Shown: positions 32,815 to 42,312 of the stretch, piece by piece
Layout: the number at the start of each line of letters is the position of its first letter
How positions within the stretch are numbered: the first letter of the stretch is position 1
DNA from: Bacillota bacterium
GTDB taxonomy: Bacteria; Bacillota; Desulfotomaculia; Desulfotomaculales; VENG01
DNA length: 64,000 nucleotides
NCBI GenBank assembly: GCA_009711705.1
Contig: VENG01000042.1
Coordinates: forward strand, 1 to 64,000
Reading direction: 5' to 3'
Translations under genes and position numbers: made by a program
Notes under the pieces: model-generated
Databases searched by the model: none
What the model was told of the DNA's origin: nothing
What the model saw: only the letters and a program-made list of their open reading frames with translations

Positions 32815-33717
32815 CTATACAACTTTCTTTTCCGCCTTCATACCTTCTTGATATTTGACAACGACAAATATGGAAGCATAGTCCCTGGTAATAGTAGTTC
32901 TATCTAGACGGAAGAGACCTTCTTCAGGAATTTTTTCTACTTCTAAAGGCCATCTTTCCAGTACATTGCCCTGGCCGTTGCGGCTCTCTAAATAAATTTC
33001 TTCCACTTCGTACTCCGGTTTTCCCATTAAATCATGGTGAGCAAAGGCCTCAATTTCACCTTTATTCAGCAGCTTTACCCTGACCACAAGGGGATTAAAA
33101 AGGCTATAATTTAGCTTATTTAAGTTCAATGATCTTTTTTCGCTGGTACGAACTGTTTCGCCATCCTGTACCGAGATGTAATAATTTAGTTCTAAATTAT
33201 TGGCTTCATGAGCGATTTTCTCTTCAACCATAGTTCCTGCTCTTTGGACCTTAATCTCACCGGCCTGTTCAAGCCTGAGGTTAATAACCGGTTCCTGGGG
33301 AACATCAACAGTTAAAACCAAAGCAAAACGGCCTTTGGATTCTTCCTCAGGGACAGCTTGTGTGTATTCCTGTTCACCCGGCTTTTGATAATTTAATATT
33401 ACCTTACTGCCTTCCCTGTATTCCTTTAACGACCAGCTCAGTTTTACCCGGGATTTATCTTTGTTAATATCCAAAAACTCTACCTCTGCCGGTGTCCACC
33501 AGCGTGCCTCGGCCTGTGCGTCGTTCTTCATCTGCTGGACCACATTTCTGATACCGGACACCTCATTAGTTACATTAGAGCGCATACTATTAAGGTTTCC
33601 TTGCAGCCAATCCACTTTTTGCTGCATTTCCCGGATATTTGACCAAGTTAACAAATTAGTTACCAGTAACACCACTATCAGAATAATTACTACTGTGAAA
33701 CGCTGTTCTTTAAACAT
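32815..33717 (-). CDS. Membrane-anchored protein of unknown function with coiled coil
   Basis: The 300-residue protein has one N-terminal membrane segment (VVIILIVVLLVTNLL), a heptad-rich stretch of about 45 residues (NIREMQQKVDWLQGNLNSM onward), and then about 220 residues of predicted beta-rich outer domain (RVKLSWSLKEY, then VILNYQKPG). I do not recognise a family. It stands between the regulator's operator region and a terminator and may be a monocistronic envelope protein. Confidence 0.65.
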   Translation of the reverse strand: MFKEQRFTVVIILIVVLLVTNLLTWSNIREMQQKVDWLQGNLNSMRSNVTNEVSGIRNVVQQMKNDAQAEARWWTPAEVEFLDINKDKSRVKLSWSLKEYREGSKVILNYQKPGEQEYTQAVPEEESKGRFALVLTVDVPQEPVINLRLEQAGEIKVQRAGTMVEEKIAHEANNLELNYYISVQDGETVRTSEKRSLNLNKLNYSLFNPLVVRVKLLNKGEIEAFAHHDLMGKPEYEVEEIYLESRNGQGNVLERWPLEVEKIPEEGLFRLDRTTITRDYASIFVVVKYQEGMKAEKKVV

Positions 33718-33836
33718 CTATGTACCGCCTGCCCTTGTTTTGAATAATGAACCTCATATAGAATAGACGCGCCTAAAAAGAGAAAAGTTCCTTATTCATC
33801 TAGTTCACAATCTAATCAACAATAACCCGGGCAACT

Positions 33837-33876
33837 AAAAAGATCCTGGCTGAAAATCTCAGAACCAGGATCTTTT
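33837..33876 (-). terminator. Terminator of the DRTGG-domain gene
   Basis: A 13-bp stem (33837-33849 with 33864-33876) is flanked by A and T runs, so it can work in both directions. It lies 24 bases past the stop of the minus-strand gene ending at 33900. Confidence 0.88.
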
Positions 33877-33899
33877 TGTTTCCTAAACCTTGAAGGTAA

Positions 33900-34970
33900 C
33901 TAAAGTTCCAAAACATCCACCAGTGACTGCCAGTTGCAATACTTATCGACATTTTCCCTGGCAATATTTATCCCCGCTGTGTCACCGGGCTTAAGATGCC
34001 TAAATGCCCTCCCGAGCAATTCTACAACTGTAAATGTATCCTGGTGAGTGAGTATAACCGGCACCCCTTTTTCCTCGGCACTGGCTAAGATTTTCACATC
34101 AGGATACAAACCACCCGTCAGTATCAATGCTGAAGTCTGGGTTTCAAGTGCCGCCAGGGCAAGATCAGCCCTATCTCCTCCCATGACTACAGCCTTATTT
34201 GCGGCCCGGCGCAGGTAGGATAATGCACTTTCCATATTCATAGCACCTATCACTATATCTTCTACAAATTGGTCCATGTTTGCTTGATTTTCGTTGCCTA
34301 CCAGTACTTCTCCACCCAATATCTCTTGGTATTCCCTGACAGTAGGGAAGGATATCTCCGGGTGACTGGGAATTACACCGGCAGTTTTAAATCCCGCCTT
34401 TTCCAGTACAGGACTAAATACACCTTCAACTTTAGACACCATTTGCCTGGGCACATTACTAAAAACAGTTCCCAGGCAGGGTATCTGCATACCTGCCAAG
34501 TAGCGGTTATAAAATACCGCTAAGTCCAAAGTATTGTCGTCTTCTGCTTTTACAGTGGTTAACACCTGACACCCCAGCTCACGGGCAAGAGTTACAGAAT
34601 CAAGCCCAACAGCGGCAAGTGCATGTGGGAAGACCGCACCCTCTACCAACACTATATCGCAGCCATTAGAAACTTCCTCAAAAATTAGTTTAATTTCCTT
34701 TAGATTGTCTTCCGCACGGTCAAACCTATTTAAATAGTCAGGGCCGGCTTTAACCGGATTCATTTGCCCCACAGAGGCTTCAAGGGACAGCACACTTTTC
34801 ATTAACACCGCATCCCCCCCGGGGATCTTTCCCGAGATGGACCTGCGGCCGTTATCAACCGGCTTAAAATATCCCACTTTATACCCCAACTCTTGAAATT
34901 TTAAGGCCAGGCCTAGTGCCACCGCCGTTTTTCCACTGTCGGGAGTACCCATCAAAAAAAGGCTTTTCAT
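33900..34970 (-). CDS. AAA-family ATPase with DRTGG domain (Pta N-terminal-like)
   Basis: The 356-residue protein begins with a BioD-like P-loop (LFLMGTPDSGKTAVALGL) and a dethiobiotin-synthetase fold (VGYFKPVD, DIVLVEGAVFP). The middle and C-terminal half hold a DRTGG-like domain (TAGVIPSHPE, VVMGGDRADLALAALE, ALILTGGLYPD). The same two domains form the N-terminus of long phosphotransacetylases, but the transferase domain is absent. It probably senses or regulates something near acetyl-phosphate metabolism; the exact role is unknown. Confidence 0.82.
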   Translation of the reverse strand: MKSLFLMGTPDSGKTAVALGLALKFQELGYKVGYFKPVDNGRRSISGKIPGGDAVLMKSVLSLEASVGQMNPVKAGPDYLNRFDRAEDNLKEIKLIFEEVSNGCDIVLVEGAVFPHALAAVGLDSVTLARELGCQVLTTVKAEDDNTLDLAVFYNRYLAGMQIPCLGTVFSNVPRQMVSKVEGVFSPVLEKAGFKTAGVIPSHPEISFPTVREYQEILGGEVLVGNENQANMDQFVEDIVIGAMNMESALSYLRRAANKAVVMGGDRADLALAALETQTSALILTGGLYPDVKILASAEEKGVPVILTHQDTFTVVELLGRAFRHLKPGDTAGINIARENVDKYCNWQSLVDVLEL

Positions 34971-35114
34971 AATAACACCTCACGTATAGTAATTATAATG
35001 TCCTACCCCCCAACATCAATATACGGCAAACCGGTGGCATCATCCTCCCCGGAATAAGGAAAAAAGAAGCTAAAGTATTATTTTTTTGCCGCCAAATGCA
35101 GTTGGTTTTTACAG

Positions 35115-36386
35115 TTAAGGGTATAGCCCACGTATATTCATGGCCGTAGAAACCCGGTTTAAAGCCAACATGTAGGCGGCAGTACGCATACTGACACCAT
35201 AACTTGAACTGGTCTCAAACACATGGTTGAAACTGGTATTCATCCGCCGCCGTAGCTGCTTCTTAACTTCAGTTTCCGTCCAGAAAAAGTGCTGTATACC
35301 TTGCACCCATTCAAAATATGAAACAACCACACCTCCCGCGTTGGCAAGGATGTCCGGTATTACCGTTATTCCTTTCTGGTTTAAAACTTGGTCCCCGTCA
35401 TAAGTAGTCGGTCCGTTAGCACCTTCAGCCACCAATCTGGCATTGACTCTGGAAGCGTTTTCCCCTGTTATTTGATTCTCCAGCGCCGCCATAACAAGTA
35501 TATCGCATTTTAGTGCCAGGAGATCATCATTGGTAATAATATTGGTATCGGGATATTTGATAACACTGCCCGTTTGTTCTTTGTGTGCCTTTAACGCTGC
35601 AACATTCAAGCCTTTTTCATTGTAGATGCAGCCCTTAGAATCACTTACCGCTATTATTTTACACCCTAGTTCACTTAAGGCTGCGGCGGCAACTGAGCCC
35701 ACGTTACCAAAGCCTTGGATCACTGTAGTTGCCCCGGATAAATCCAAGTGCATCTTGGACGCAGCCTCTTCTATGCTGTACACAACCCCCAGGCCTGTGG
35801 CCTCGTTGCGCCCTTCTGAACCGCCGATTTCTATGGGCTTACCCGTTACCACCGCCGGTATGGAAAAACCATGCTGCATACTGAAGGTATCCATAATCCA
35901 GGCCATTATCTGCGGGTTTGTATACACATCGGGTGCTGGAATATCCTTCTCCGGCCCAATAATGATACTTATTTCGCTTGTAAAGCGGCGGGTGAGACGC
36001 TCCAGTTCCCTTAGCGAGAGTTCTTTGGGATTGCAAATTACGCCGCCCTTCGCGCCCCCGTAAGGTATGTTTACCACTGCACACTTATAAGTCATCAGCA
36101 TGGCCAGGGCGATAACTTCCTCCATATTGACTGAAGGATGAAAACGTATTCCCCCCTTAGCAGGACCAAGTGAGAGATTGTGCTGAACCCGGTACCCTTC
36201 AAAAACCTCGGTGGTGTCGTCATCCATGCGAACTGGAATGGAAACAATAAGAGTGCGTTTGGGATTACTTAAAATCTTTAATACACCCGATTCTAACCCT
36301 ATCTTCTCTGCGGCAAATTCAATCTGCCGCATTGTTGCTGACAAAAGTTCATTTGCCTTTCCCCTCGCTGCAATCTGTATCACCAT
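35115..36386 (-). CDS. Glutamate dehydrogenase
   Basis: This 423-residue Glu/Leu/Phe/Val dehydrogenase interconverts glutamate and 2-oxoglutarate plus ammonia. The active-site lysine lies in PYGGAKGGVICNP, with GPAKGGIRFHPSV before it and the Rossmann motif VIQGFGNVGSVAAAAL after it. ATG at 36386 follows AAGGGAG, and an upstream in-frame codon at 36422 is less likely. Cofactor preference cannot be decided from sequence alone. It is a single gene. Confidence 0.93.
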   Translation of the reverse strand: MVIQIAARGKANELLSATMRQIEFAAEKIGLESGVLKILSNPKRTLIVSIPVRMDDDTTEVFEGYRVQHNLSLGPAKGGIRFHPSVNMEEVIALAMLMTYKCAVVNIPYGGAKGGVICNPKELSLRELERLTRRFTSEISIIIGPEKDIPAPDVYTNPQIMAWIMDTFSMQHGFSIPAVVTGKPIEIGGSEGRNEATGLGVVYSIEEAASKMHLDLSGATTVIQGFGNVGSVAAAALSELGCKIIAVSDSKGCIYNEKGLNVAALKAHKEQTGSVIKYPDTNIITNDDLLALKCDILVMAALENQITGENASRVNARLVAEGANGPTTYDGDQVLNQKGITVIPDILANAGGVVVSYFEWVQGIQHFFWTETEVKKQLRRRMNTSFNHVFETSSSYGVSMRTAAYMLALNRVSTAMNIRGLYP

Positions 36387-36598
36387 CGTAATAACTCCCT
36401 TCCTGGTAAATATTATTGCCAATTTACACCCAGAGCTATTTACTAAATAATATTTAAACTTGATACCGGGTATGAGATGGATTCTTTTTATTCTTAATTA
36501 TTGTTATAATGGTGATAACATGTGCAAGGCAAAGCTGCTGAATCCCGTAAAGTATGTATTGACTATGAGGAATCAATTTAAGTAAGAGGAGAGAAATT

Positions 36599-37123
36599 TT
36601 GAACAAAATAATTCTGGTTTTTATATTGGTTTTTATCGCACTGTGTTTTATTTTTACCATAATTGGTAATTCATTTCCCAGCATAACCTCAAAGGTTTTA
36701 ATTGCCGCCGAGGAAGGTTTTTCCGGGTTTGTGGGCTTAGATCCCGTTCAACTGGCCATCGCCATTTTTCAGAAAAATCTAATCTCCAGCTTGGTGGTGG
36801 CCTTTATTTCCTGTTACCTTTTTGGTATACCCATTTTTGTATTTATGTTAGTTAATACAGCCTTGATAGGGGCTTTGCTGGCTGAACACCCTAATTTTAT
36901 CGTTGGCCTACTCCCGCACGGGATTATTGAGATCCCTGCTGTTTGTATTGCTTTGGCTTTGGGTTGGCATATCTGGAGGCGCAAAGAAAAAACATGGCTT
37001 AAGATAAAAAGACGGGATGTAATATTCTTCATGAAAACCGTAGTTCCGCTCTTAATAATTGCCGCCGTAGTGGAAGTATACGTAACACCCCACATTATTT
37101 CTCGTTATATCATTTTACCCTAA
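36599..37123 (+). CDS. SpoIIM-family membrane protein
   Basis: The 174-residue protein has about five membrane segments. Its middle part, FQKNLISSLVVAFISCYLFG followed by LLPHGIIEIPAVCIALALGW, is the signature of the stage II sporulation protein M family. SpoIIM itself acts in peptidoglycan remodelling during engulfment, but the family is wider. It is a TTG start with GAGGAGAG at 36586-36593. It converges on and overlaps the next minus-strand gene by 14 bases. Confidence 0.85.
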   Translation: MNKIILVFILVFIALCFIFTIIGNSFPSITSKVLIAAEEGFSGFVGLDPVQLAIAIFQKNLISSLVVAFISCYLFGIPIFVFMLVNTALIGALLAEHPNFIVGLLPHGIIEIPAVCIALALGWHIWRRKEKTWLKIKRRDVIFFMKTVVPLLIIAAVVEVYVTPHIISRYIILP

Positions 37124-38396
37124 TTAAAAAATTTATTAGGTTATTATGAATTTTATCAGCCTGGTAAGGATTAAAAGCAAAAGCCAGCTGGGCGGCTGCT
37201 GCCACGTGACGTGGCTCTGCCCCCTGTGGTGGAATAATATCACCGCCAGAGGCGTCAACTAATGCATCCACCACTGCCTGGTCATGGAAATTAAAATTAA
37301 CCACTTCTCGAAGTGAATGATTATTCAAGCTCTGCAAGGGGTAATTAAGCATGGCTTTTGTTATTAATTCGATCATTGGCATAAACTGGGTCAACTTAAT
37401 TCTGGTTACTTCCGTAGTTCCATTGAACACCCACTTCACATCTCTAACATTGGGGTTATGACGTAGCATCCGGTGTTCAATTATGTGGGCATGATAAGAA
37501 AAACCCAATTGGCGCATAAACGTAAGGTTAATTAGGTTGCGTAGAACAGGGAGGGGGTGGGGATCCGGCCCTTGTACTCCGTGCCAACTTCCAACGGAAC
37601 CAAAACCTATCATCTCCTGCATTGTAAACACCGTGGCCGGCCCGCACATTAGAATTGCAAACAGGTCGGCAAACAACTCATTGGTCCATTTACTCCAAAG
37701 AGAGACAGTAAATTGCTCCCGGGTCATTTCAATTGGCGTGAGACGCCCATTAACTTTAAGCACAGTTGAAATAGGCGGGTAATCGGCTTTTCCTGCCCGA
37801 AGGGCATCAACGGCCACAGAGGCAACCAGTGCATCCATTTCCCGAGCCAGGTCATCAACGCAGAAAAACACATCATGTCCTGTTTCATGAGCAAGAACAT
37901 TCCACCGCCAAAGATTGTTAAGAGCAGCACGAGGAAGGTGAATAATTGCCAGCGGCCGGTGTAAAGTAGGTGGCAGTGTATAATATGACCTTGCCCCCCC
38001 ACGGCCAAGAAACACCACCGGGGCAACATTATAACGGTACGACATACGTATGCCTTTAAGTGACGTGCTGTTTAAAAAACGTTGAAAAAGGTTTTTGACC
38101 AGCTTATCGGCAGCAGAGAGTTCCACTTCGAACAGCACTGCATACCGCTGTAACACCATGTTCACAAAATCAAACCAATACCCATTCATTTCATTAGTAT
38201 TAGCATTGCTTTTAAAAGCCATAGCAAACCAGTTTATAACGTCATCGATTAATGGCAGGCTGTTTGCAAGCGATGGAGTGGCCTCGGCCAGTAAAAAAAT
38301 CTCGTTTAAATCCTTTCTAAAACTTAAAGTGCGGTTATTGGTTACTTGTTTTAAGAGGCTGGTATCATACATTATCCCAAACTCAGTTAATTGCAC
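37110..38396 (-). CDS. Putative zinc metallopeptidase of unknown family
   Basis: The 428-residue protein carries HETGH at residues 170-174 (VLAHETGHDVFF) and ELFAD with Glu240 about 66 residues later. Together these give the HExxH plus downstream Glu ligand set of gluzincin zinc peptidases. No signal peptide or membrane segment is evident. The N-terminal half is predicted helical (LPLIDDVINWFAM) and the rest does not match a family I know. GGAGGTGAT precedes the GTG start. It is not in an operon with a recognisable substrate. Confidence 0.7.
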   Translation of the reverse strand: MQLTEFGIMYDTSLLKQVTNNRTLSFRKDLNEIFLLAEATPSLANSLPLIDDVINWFAMAFKSNANTNEMNGYWFDFVNMVLQRYAVLFEVELSAADKLVKNLFQRFLNSTSLKGIRMSYRYNVAPVVFLGRGGARSYYTLPPTLHRPLAIIHLPRAALNNLWRWNVLAHETGHDVFFCVDDLAREMDALVASVAVDALRAGKADYPPISTVLKVNGRLTPIEMTREQFTVSLWSKWTNELFADLFAILMCGPATVFTMQEMIGFGSVGSWHGVQGPDPHPLPVLRNLINLTFMRQLGFSYHAHIIEHRMLRHNPNVRDVKWVFNGTTEVTRIKLTQFMPMIELITKAMLNYPLQSLNNHSLREVVNFNFHDQAVVDALVDASGGDIIPPQGAEPRHVAAAAQLAFAFNPYQADKIHNNLINFLIRVK

Positions 38397-38460
38397 AAAT
38401 TATCACCTCCACAACCCAACTATAGTATATATTCTTTATCAATTAATATTTATTGGGAAT

Positions 38461-38487
38461 AAAAAAACACCCGCGGCAATCCGGGTG
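38461..38487 (-). terminator. Terminator for the 71-residue minus-strand gene
   Basis: CACCCG and CGGGTG at 38468-38473 and 38482-38487 form the stem. Read on the minus strand it is followed by seven T residues (38461-38467 complement). Confidence 0.8.
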
Positions 38488-38505
38488 ATAAATCTGTAAA
38501 TTGCA

Positions 38506-38721
38506 TCATAATCGGGCAGGCGACGAAAAATGAGGCAGAAACTCTTTAAAGGAATTATGGGTATGACTCAATTCCATCAACTTAAGGTTTACAATTCTTA
38601 AGTGTTCCAATATTAAGTCCTTATCCTCATGGGTTATGTTGTCAGTTAGCTCCTCAATAATGTATAGACAATTGCGAATCTCCATGATTAAGTTAGTGTG
38701 ATTATCATATTTGGGAAGCAC
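38506..38721 (-). CDS. Small protein of unknown function
   Basis: This 71-residue, mostly helical acidic protein (MEIRNCLYIIEELTDNI, LILEHLRIVNLKLMEL) begins at GTG after GGGTGGTGAG. A terminator lies 19 bases downstream on its strand, supporting a real single-gene unit. No motif recognised. Confidence 0.55.
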   Translation of the reverse strand: MLPKYDNHTNLIMEIRNCLYIIEELTDNITHEDKDLILEHLRIVNLKLMELSHTHNSFKEFLPHFSSPARL

Positions 38722-38874
38722 TTTTACTCACCACCCTTCAGGTATTAACAGAATTCTATCAACAACCAGAATAATTGAACAGAAAATTCAGACGAATTCC
38801 CGTTTTTAAGACTTGACTTGATAATATCAACCCTAAGCGGTAAAAATAAAAGTAGGAGGGAAGGGCAGGCCCCT

Positions 38875-39369
38875 ATGAGTGCAAAAATCACGAATGGCTC
38901 AAACGGTGAAATGCAAATAATTAATAACCAAAATATTATTACCGATGAACAGCTCAAAGACATTCTAAAAATTTTAGGAAGGGATTATAAGCCCTTAAAA
39001 ATAGTCATTTATGAATCCAGGCTTGATATGCTTAAATTTTACCCCGCATGTTTTAACTTCACCTGGGAGGAATTTTCTGGTAGGTTAGAGGGAAGTTTTG
39101 ATGATTCATCTGATACTGTATATATTTTTATTTATTCACAGACGGATGACGGTGACGATATACACAGCAAACAGCTGTATTCACTGCACGCTTTGGTGCA
39201 CGAATTAAGGCACAGGTACCAATACGTTAATGATTCTATGTATAATGACGACGAAGTTTCGGAAAAAGATGCAGATAGATTTGCGACAAAATTCATCAAT
39301 AAAAGATCTAGCCAAATCCGTAAAATCATGCATTGGGATGATGAATGGACGGTAGAAGAAGAAGATTAA
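38875..39369 (+). CDS. Small HExxH protein (putative metallopeptidase)
   Basis: The 164-residue protein shows HELRH at residues 109-113 (LHALVHELRHRYQ) and E130 in SEKDADRFATKF, an ExxxD arrangement like ImmA/IrrE or other minigluzincins. There is no signal peptide. The ATG at 38875 has GGAGGGAAGG eleven bases upstream; an upstream in-frame TTG at 38818 has no site. It is very acidic at the C-terminus. Neither a phage repressor nor a toxin gene is next to it, so an ImmA-like role is only a possibility. Confidence 0.68.
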   Translation: MSAKITNGSNGEMQIINNQNIITDEQLKDILKILGRDYKPLKIVIYESRLDMLKFYPACFNFTWEEFSGRLEGSFDDSSDTVYIFIYSQTDDGDDIHSKQLYSLHALVHELRHRYQYVNDSMYNDDEVSEKDADRFATKFINKRSSQIRKIMHWDDEWTVEEED

Positions 39370-39394
39370 AAAAAATAACCCCGTTTTGGGGTTA
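39370..39394 (-). terminator. Terminator of the asr operon
   Basis: TAACCCC and GGGGTTA around GTTTT form the hairpin. On the minus strand it is followed by a run of eight or nine T residues, placing it 19 bases after the asrC stop. Confidence 0.85.
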
Positions 39395-39412
39395 ACAAGT
39401 GAATCATAAACC

Positions 39413-40393
39413 TTACATTTGATTGCGGTCATAAAAATACCCGCCAAAATCGATAAGGTGAGCTACTTTAGCTTTGGCATCCAACTCTGCTTCTTTTAAA
39501 ACCTCGTTCTTAAAGACATTCAAACCGGTACGATCAACAATGTAGCCTACATGTTCTTTGGGCAGACTGCGGTCAATGTGCTTCTCAATATAATCGTACA
39601 TATTAGCCACTACCTTTAGTACTGTATCCTCGCTAACCCATTCCAGGAACGTTCGGGCTAGGCGTGGATTCTTTTTACCGGTGCGTCCCATGATCACCAC
39701 CCGATAATAATTACTGCCCCGGGTCCAGGCACTGTTAGGACACGTAAGGACGCATTCACCGCAACCCAGGCACCTTTTTTCATCTCTTTCCACCCGGTGA
39801 TTGACCATGGTCAAAGCCCCGGTAGACCTTTTACGGCAGTTATCAACGCAAGCTCCACAGGAAATACACCTGGCGGGGTTATACAACGGTTCCACCTGGC
39901 CCAGCACTCCAATATCCTGCATGTGGGCCTTAATGCAGTCGTTGGGACAGCCGGAAACAGCGATCTTTACATGATAATCATTGGGATAAATGGTTCTCTC
40001 CAACTTTAACGCCAGGTCAGTGGTATCATAATTGGCAAAGGGACAAACCCGGTTACCAATACAGCCACTTACATTCCTGGTACCCGCAGCAGGATAACCA
40101 ATTTCTTCATCATCCACATGGACACCAATGTCTTTTTCTAATCCCTTTAAAATGGGAGCAATTAACCTATTCACTTCATCAACCATTTCTATTGGAATAC
40201 CCGGCACCTCAAAACCCTGCCGGGTTGTAATGTGAACGGTGCCGTTTCCGTATTTTTGGGCTACCTCTTTGATTATGTCAAAGTATTTTACCGGCAAATG
40301 TCCCCCCGGAACCCGTATTCTAAGGGCCGTTATATCACGGTCCCTGGTTACCCGGTAAGCATTTTTAATTAGCTTTTTGGTATGCACAGACAT
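39413..40393 (-). CDS. asrC: Anaerobic sulfite reductase subunit C
   Basis: This 326-residue catalytic subunit reduces sulfite to sulfide with siroheme and an Fe-S cluster. The siroheme/[4Fe-4S] cysteines appear in SGCIGNRVCPF and VSGCPNDCIKAHMQDIG. Between the usual sulfite reductase halves lie two [4Fe-4S] ferredoxin motifs (CISCGACVDNC and CLGCGECVLTCP). It is the last gene of the minus-strand asrABC operon. AsrC is distinct from the dissimilatory DsrAB enzyme, which is not present here. Confidence 0.95.
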   Translation of the reverse strand: MSVHTKKLIKNAYRVTRDRDITALRIRVPGGHLPVKYFDIIKEVAQKYGNGTVHITTRQGFEVPGIPIEMVDEVNRLIAPILKGLEKDIGVHVDDEEIGYPAAGTRNVSGCIGNRVCPFANYDTTDLALKLERTIYPNDYHVKIAVSGCPNDCIKAHMQDIGVLGQVEPLYNPARCISCGACVDNCRKRSTGALTMVNHRVERDEKRCLGCGECVLTCPNSAWTRGSNYYRVVIMGRTGKKNPRLARTFLEWVSEDTVLKVVANMYDYIEKHIDRSLPKEHVGYIVDRTGLNVFKNEVLKEAELDAKAKVAHLIDFGGYFYDRNQM

Positions 40394-40411
40394 GTGTTAA
40401 ACAGCCCCCTT

Positions 40412-41206
40412 TTAATCAATTAGTTCCATGGCCTTGGTATAATTAAAGACAGGCCCTTCCAGGCAGACATAAGTGTCATCTATTTTACAATGTCCGCATT
40501 TACCAATGCCGCAGCACATCTTGCGCTCAAAAGATACCGTAATGTTCTCCTCCGGCACCCCTAGTTTGAGGAATTCCTGCACGGTAAATTTCATCATCAT
40601 GGGCGGTCCCACCACTATCACTTCTACTTCTTCAGGGTTGGAAAAATCCATATCTTTCACATACTCGGTTATCAGACCCACATCTCCGGTCCAATCCTTA
40701 TTTCCTTGATCAACTGTAACTATTACGTTAAAGTCTTTGCTCCATTTTTCCAATTCATCCTTGAAAAGAACATCCTCCGGAGACTTGAAACCGGTCAATA
40801 AATTAAGTTGCTTTACTAAATCTAGGCGGTCGTAAAAGTAATTAACAACACTTTTTACCGGGGCCAGCCCGGTGCCTCCGGCGGCAATTACAATATGCTT
40901 ATTCTTGTATTTTTGCAGAGGAAAACCATTCCCGTAAGGACCACGAATAAACATACCGTCTCCCTCCTTAAGGTCATGCAGTACATTAGTAACCCTTCCT
41001 ACTCGCCGAATGGTCATTTCAATCCACCCGTCACCAAAGTCGCTTACAGAAATAGGGCATTCTCCGATTTTAGGCAGAGAGACTTCTACAAACTGGCCAT
41101 TATCGGGCTTGATACTGCTTTCTAACTTAAATGTATAATCAATTTTTGTTTGGCGTTTTATTGACAAAATTTTTACTTTATGTGGCAAATACGGGTTTTG
41201 GGCCAT
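40412..41206 (-). CDS. asrB: Anaerobic sulfite reductase subunit B
   Basis: This 264-residue flavoprotein of the ferredoxin-NADP reductase type has an FAD-binding strand (ISVSDFGDGWIEMTIRRVGRVT), a nucleotide-binding motif (IVIAAGGTGLAPVKSVV), and C-terminal [2Fe-2S] cysteines in ERKMCCGIGKCGHCKI and YVCLEGP. It takes electrons from NAD(P)H and passes them through AsrA to AsrC. It overlaps asrA by one base. Confidence 0.95.
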   Translation of the reverse strand: MAQNPYLPHKVKILSIKRQTKIDYTFKLESSIKPDNGQFVEVSLPKIGECPISVSDFGDGWIEMTIRRVGRVTNVLHDLKEGDGMFIRGPYGNGFPLQKYKNKHIVIAAGGTGLAPVKSVVNYFYDRLDLVKQLNLLTGFKSPEDVLFKDELEKWSKDFNVIVTVDQGNKDWTGDVGLITEYVKDMDFSNPEEVEVIVVGPPMMMKFTVQEFLKLGVPEENITVSFERKMCCGIGKCGHCKIDDTYVCLEGPVFNYTKAMELID

Positions 41207-42231
41207 TAGCTTACACCCCCGTTATTAATTTCTTGCAATTTTTCCACACACCGGGGAAGAGAAATATATTCCGGGCAGACATTATCACAACGGCCGCAGC
41301 CTACGCACATATGAAATCCAAAACGCTTTTTAAAGTCACTGAATTTATGCATCACTTTAAACCGCATGCGCTCACCCTGTGTTTTTCTTACCTCCTGGCC
41401 GCCGGCCATTTCGGTATATCCCTCAATCATACAGGAAGCCCAAACTCTCCTGCGCTCACCACAGTTGGGGTTATCTCGGTAAAACACGTCCTGCATTGTA
41501 AAACAGCTGCAAGTGGGGCATGAAAAATTACAGCGACCACATCCGGTACAGCGGGAGGCGTATTCCTGCCACAGGGGATGAGCGAATAATGAGTTATCCA
41601 ATTTATCAGGTATCTGAAGTCTTGTTTTGTTCCTTTGCACAAATCGCGGCTGCAAATCTACTTTTCGCATAGAATTACTGGCCAGGGATTCACTAATCAG
41701 ATCTTCAAGTCCCGCGTCATTAATCAAGCAAAAAATCTGGTCCTCTTCAGTCCTGATCAATAAGGAAAAATCACCGGTTTCATTTGTCCCCGTGGAAGTA
41801 CAAAAGCAATTTTTAAACCCGTGGTCGCATTCCATTAGTACAAATTTAAGCTTTTCCCGTAGTTGCAGGTAATATGGGTCGGGATAAGGGCCGCTTTCTA
41901 AATAGATAGCGTCTAACCGCCTAAAAGCGTTAATATCGCACGGCCTGGCAAAAACCAGTATACCCTTTTGGTCCACAGACGGCTGCTTAAACTCTTCCTC
42001 CGTAAAGTAAAACATCGTTTCGTTAGGTGGAAAGACTACTTCTTTAGCGGAATAAACGGTTTTACGATCAAAAACAACATCTTGTATTCTTTCAATATCA
42101 CCGTACGTTACCAGATCCGTGCCGGAAAAAGTTCCCTTGCCTTCCAAGCACACAGGAGCTAAAATCCTATAATCAAGCAGTAGTTTAGAAATTATATTAT
42201 TAAACTCCACCGTACTCATTTGATAGCCCAC
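41206..42231 (-). CDS. asrA: Anaerobic sulfite reductase subunit A
   Basis: This 341-residue electron-transfer subunit has two [4Fe-4S] ferredoxin-type motifs: SRCTGCGRCNFSCPTCSCF near residue 230 and VGCGRCDNVCPEYISLPRC near the C-terminus. The N-terminal part (RIQDVVFDRKTVYSAKEVVFPP) is the 4Fe-4S dicluster family type shared with hydrogenase beta subunits. GGAGG precedes the GTG at 42231; an ATG at 42219 is in frame. First gene of the operon. Confidence 0.93.
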   Translation of the reverse strand: MGYQMSTVEFNNIISKLLLDYRILAPVCLEGKGTFSGTDLVTYGDIERIQDVVFDRKTVYSAKEVVFPPNETMFYFTEEEFKQPSVDQKGILVFARPCDINAFRRLDAIYLESGPYPDPYYLQLREKLKFVLMECDHGFKNCFCTSTGTNETGDFSLLIRTEEDQIFCLINDAGLEDLISESLASNSMRKVDLQPRFVQRNKTRLQIPDKLDNSLFAHPLWQEYASRCTGCGRCNFSCPTCSCFTMQDVFYRDNPNCGERRRVWASCMIEGYTEMAGGQEVRKTQGERMRFKVMHKFSDFKKRFGFHMCVGCGRCDNVCPEYISLPRCVEKLQEINNGGVS

Positions 42232-42296
42232 CGGACAAACCTCCTTTTCAAAAAAACAATTTGGTTATAATTCTAATGCTTAATTAACGAGCAGAA

Positions 42297-42312
42297 AATG
42301 ATATAGATCACA
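42297..42312. promoter_or_regulatory. CRP/FNR-like site in the asr/betaine-transporter intergenic region
   Basis: The 309 bases between asrA and the divergent betaine transporter hold AATGA-N6-TCACA at 42297-42312, matching 8 of 10 bases of the CRP-type consensus TGTGA-N6-TCACA, and a second TCACA at 42331-42335. The rest is A+T-rich with TATAAT at 42484-42489. No regulator gene is near, so binding is inferred. Confidence 0.35.
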
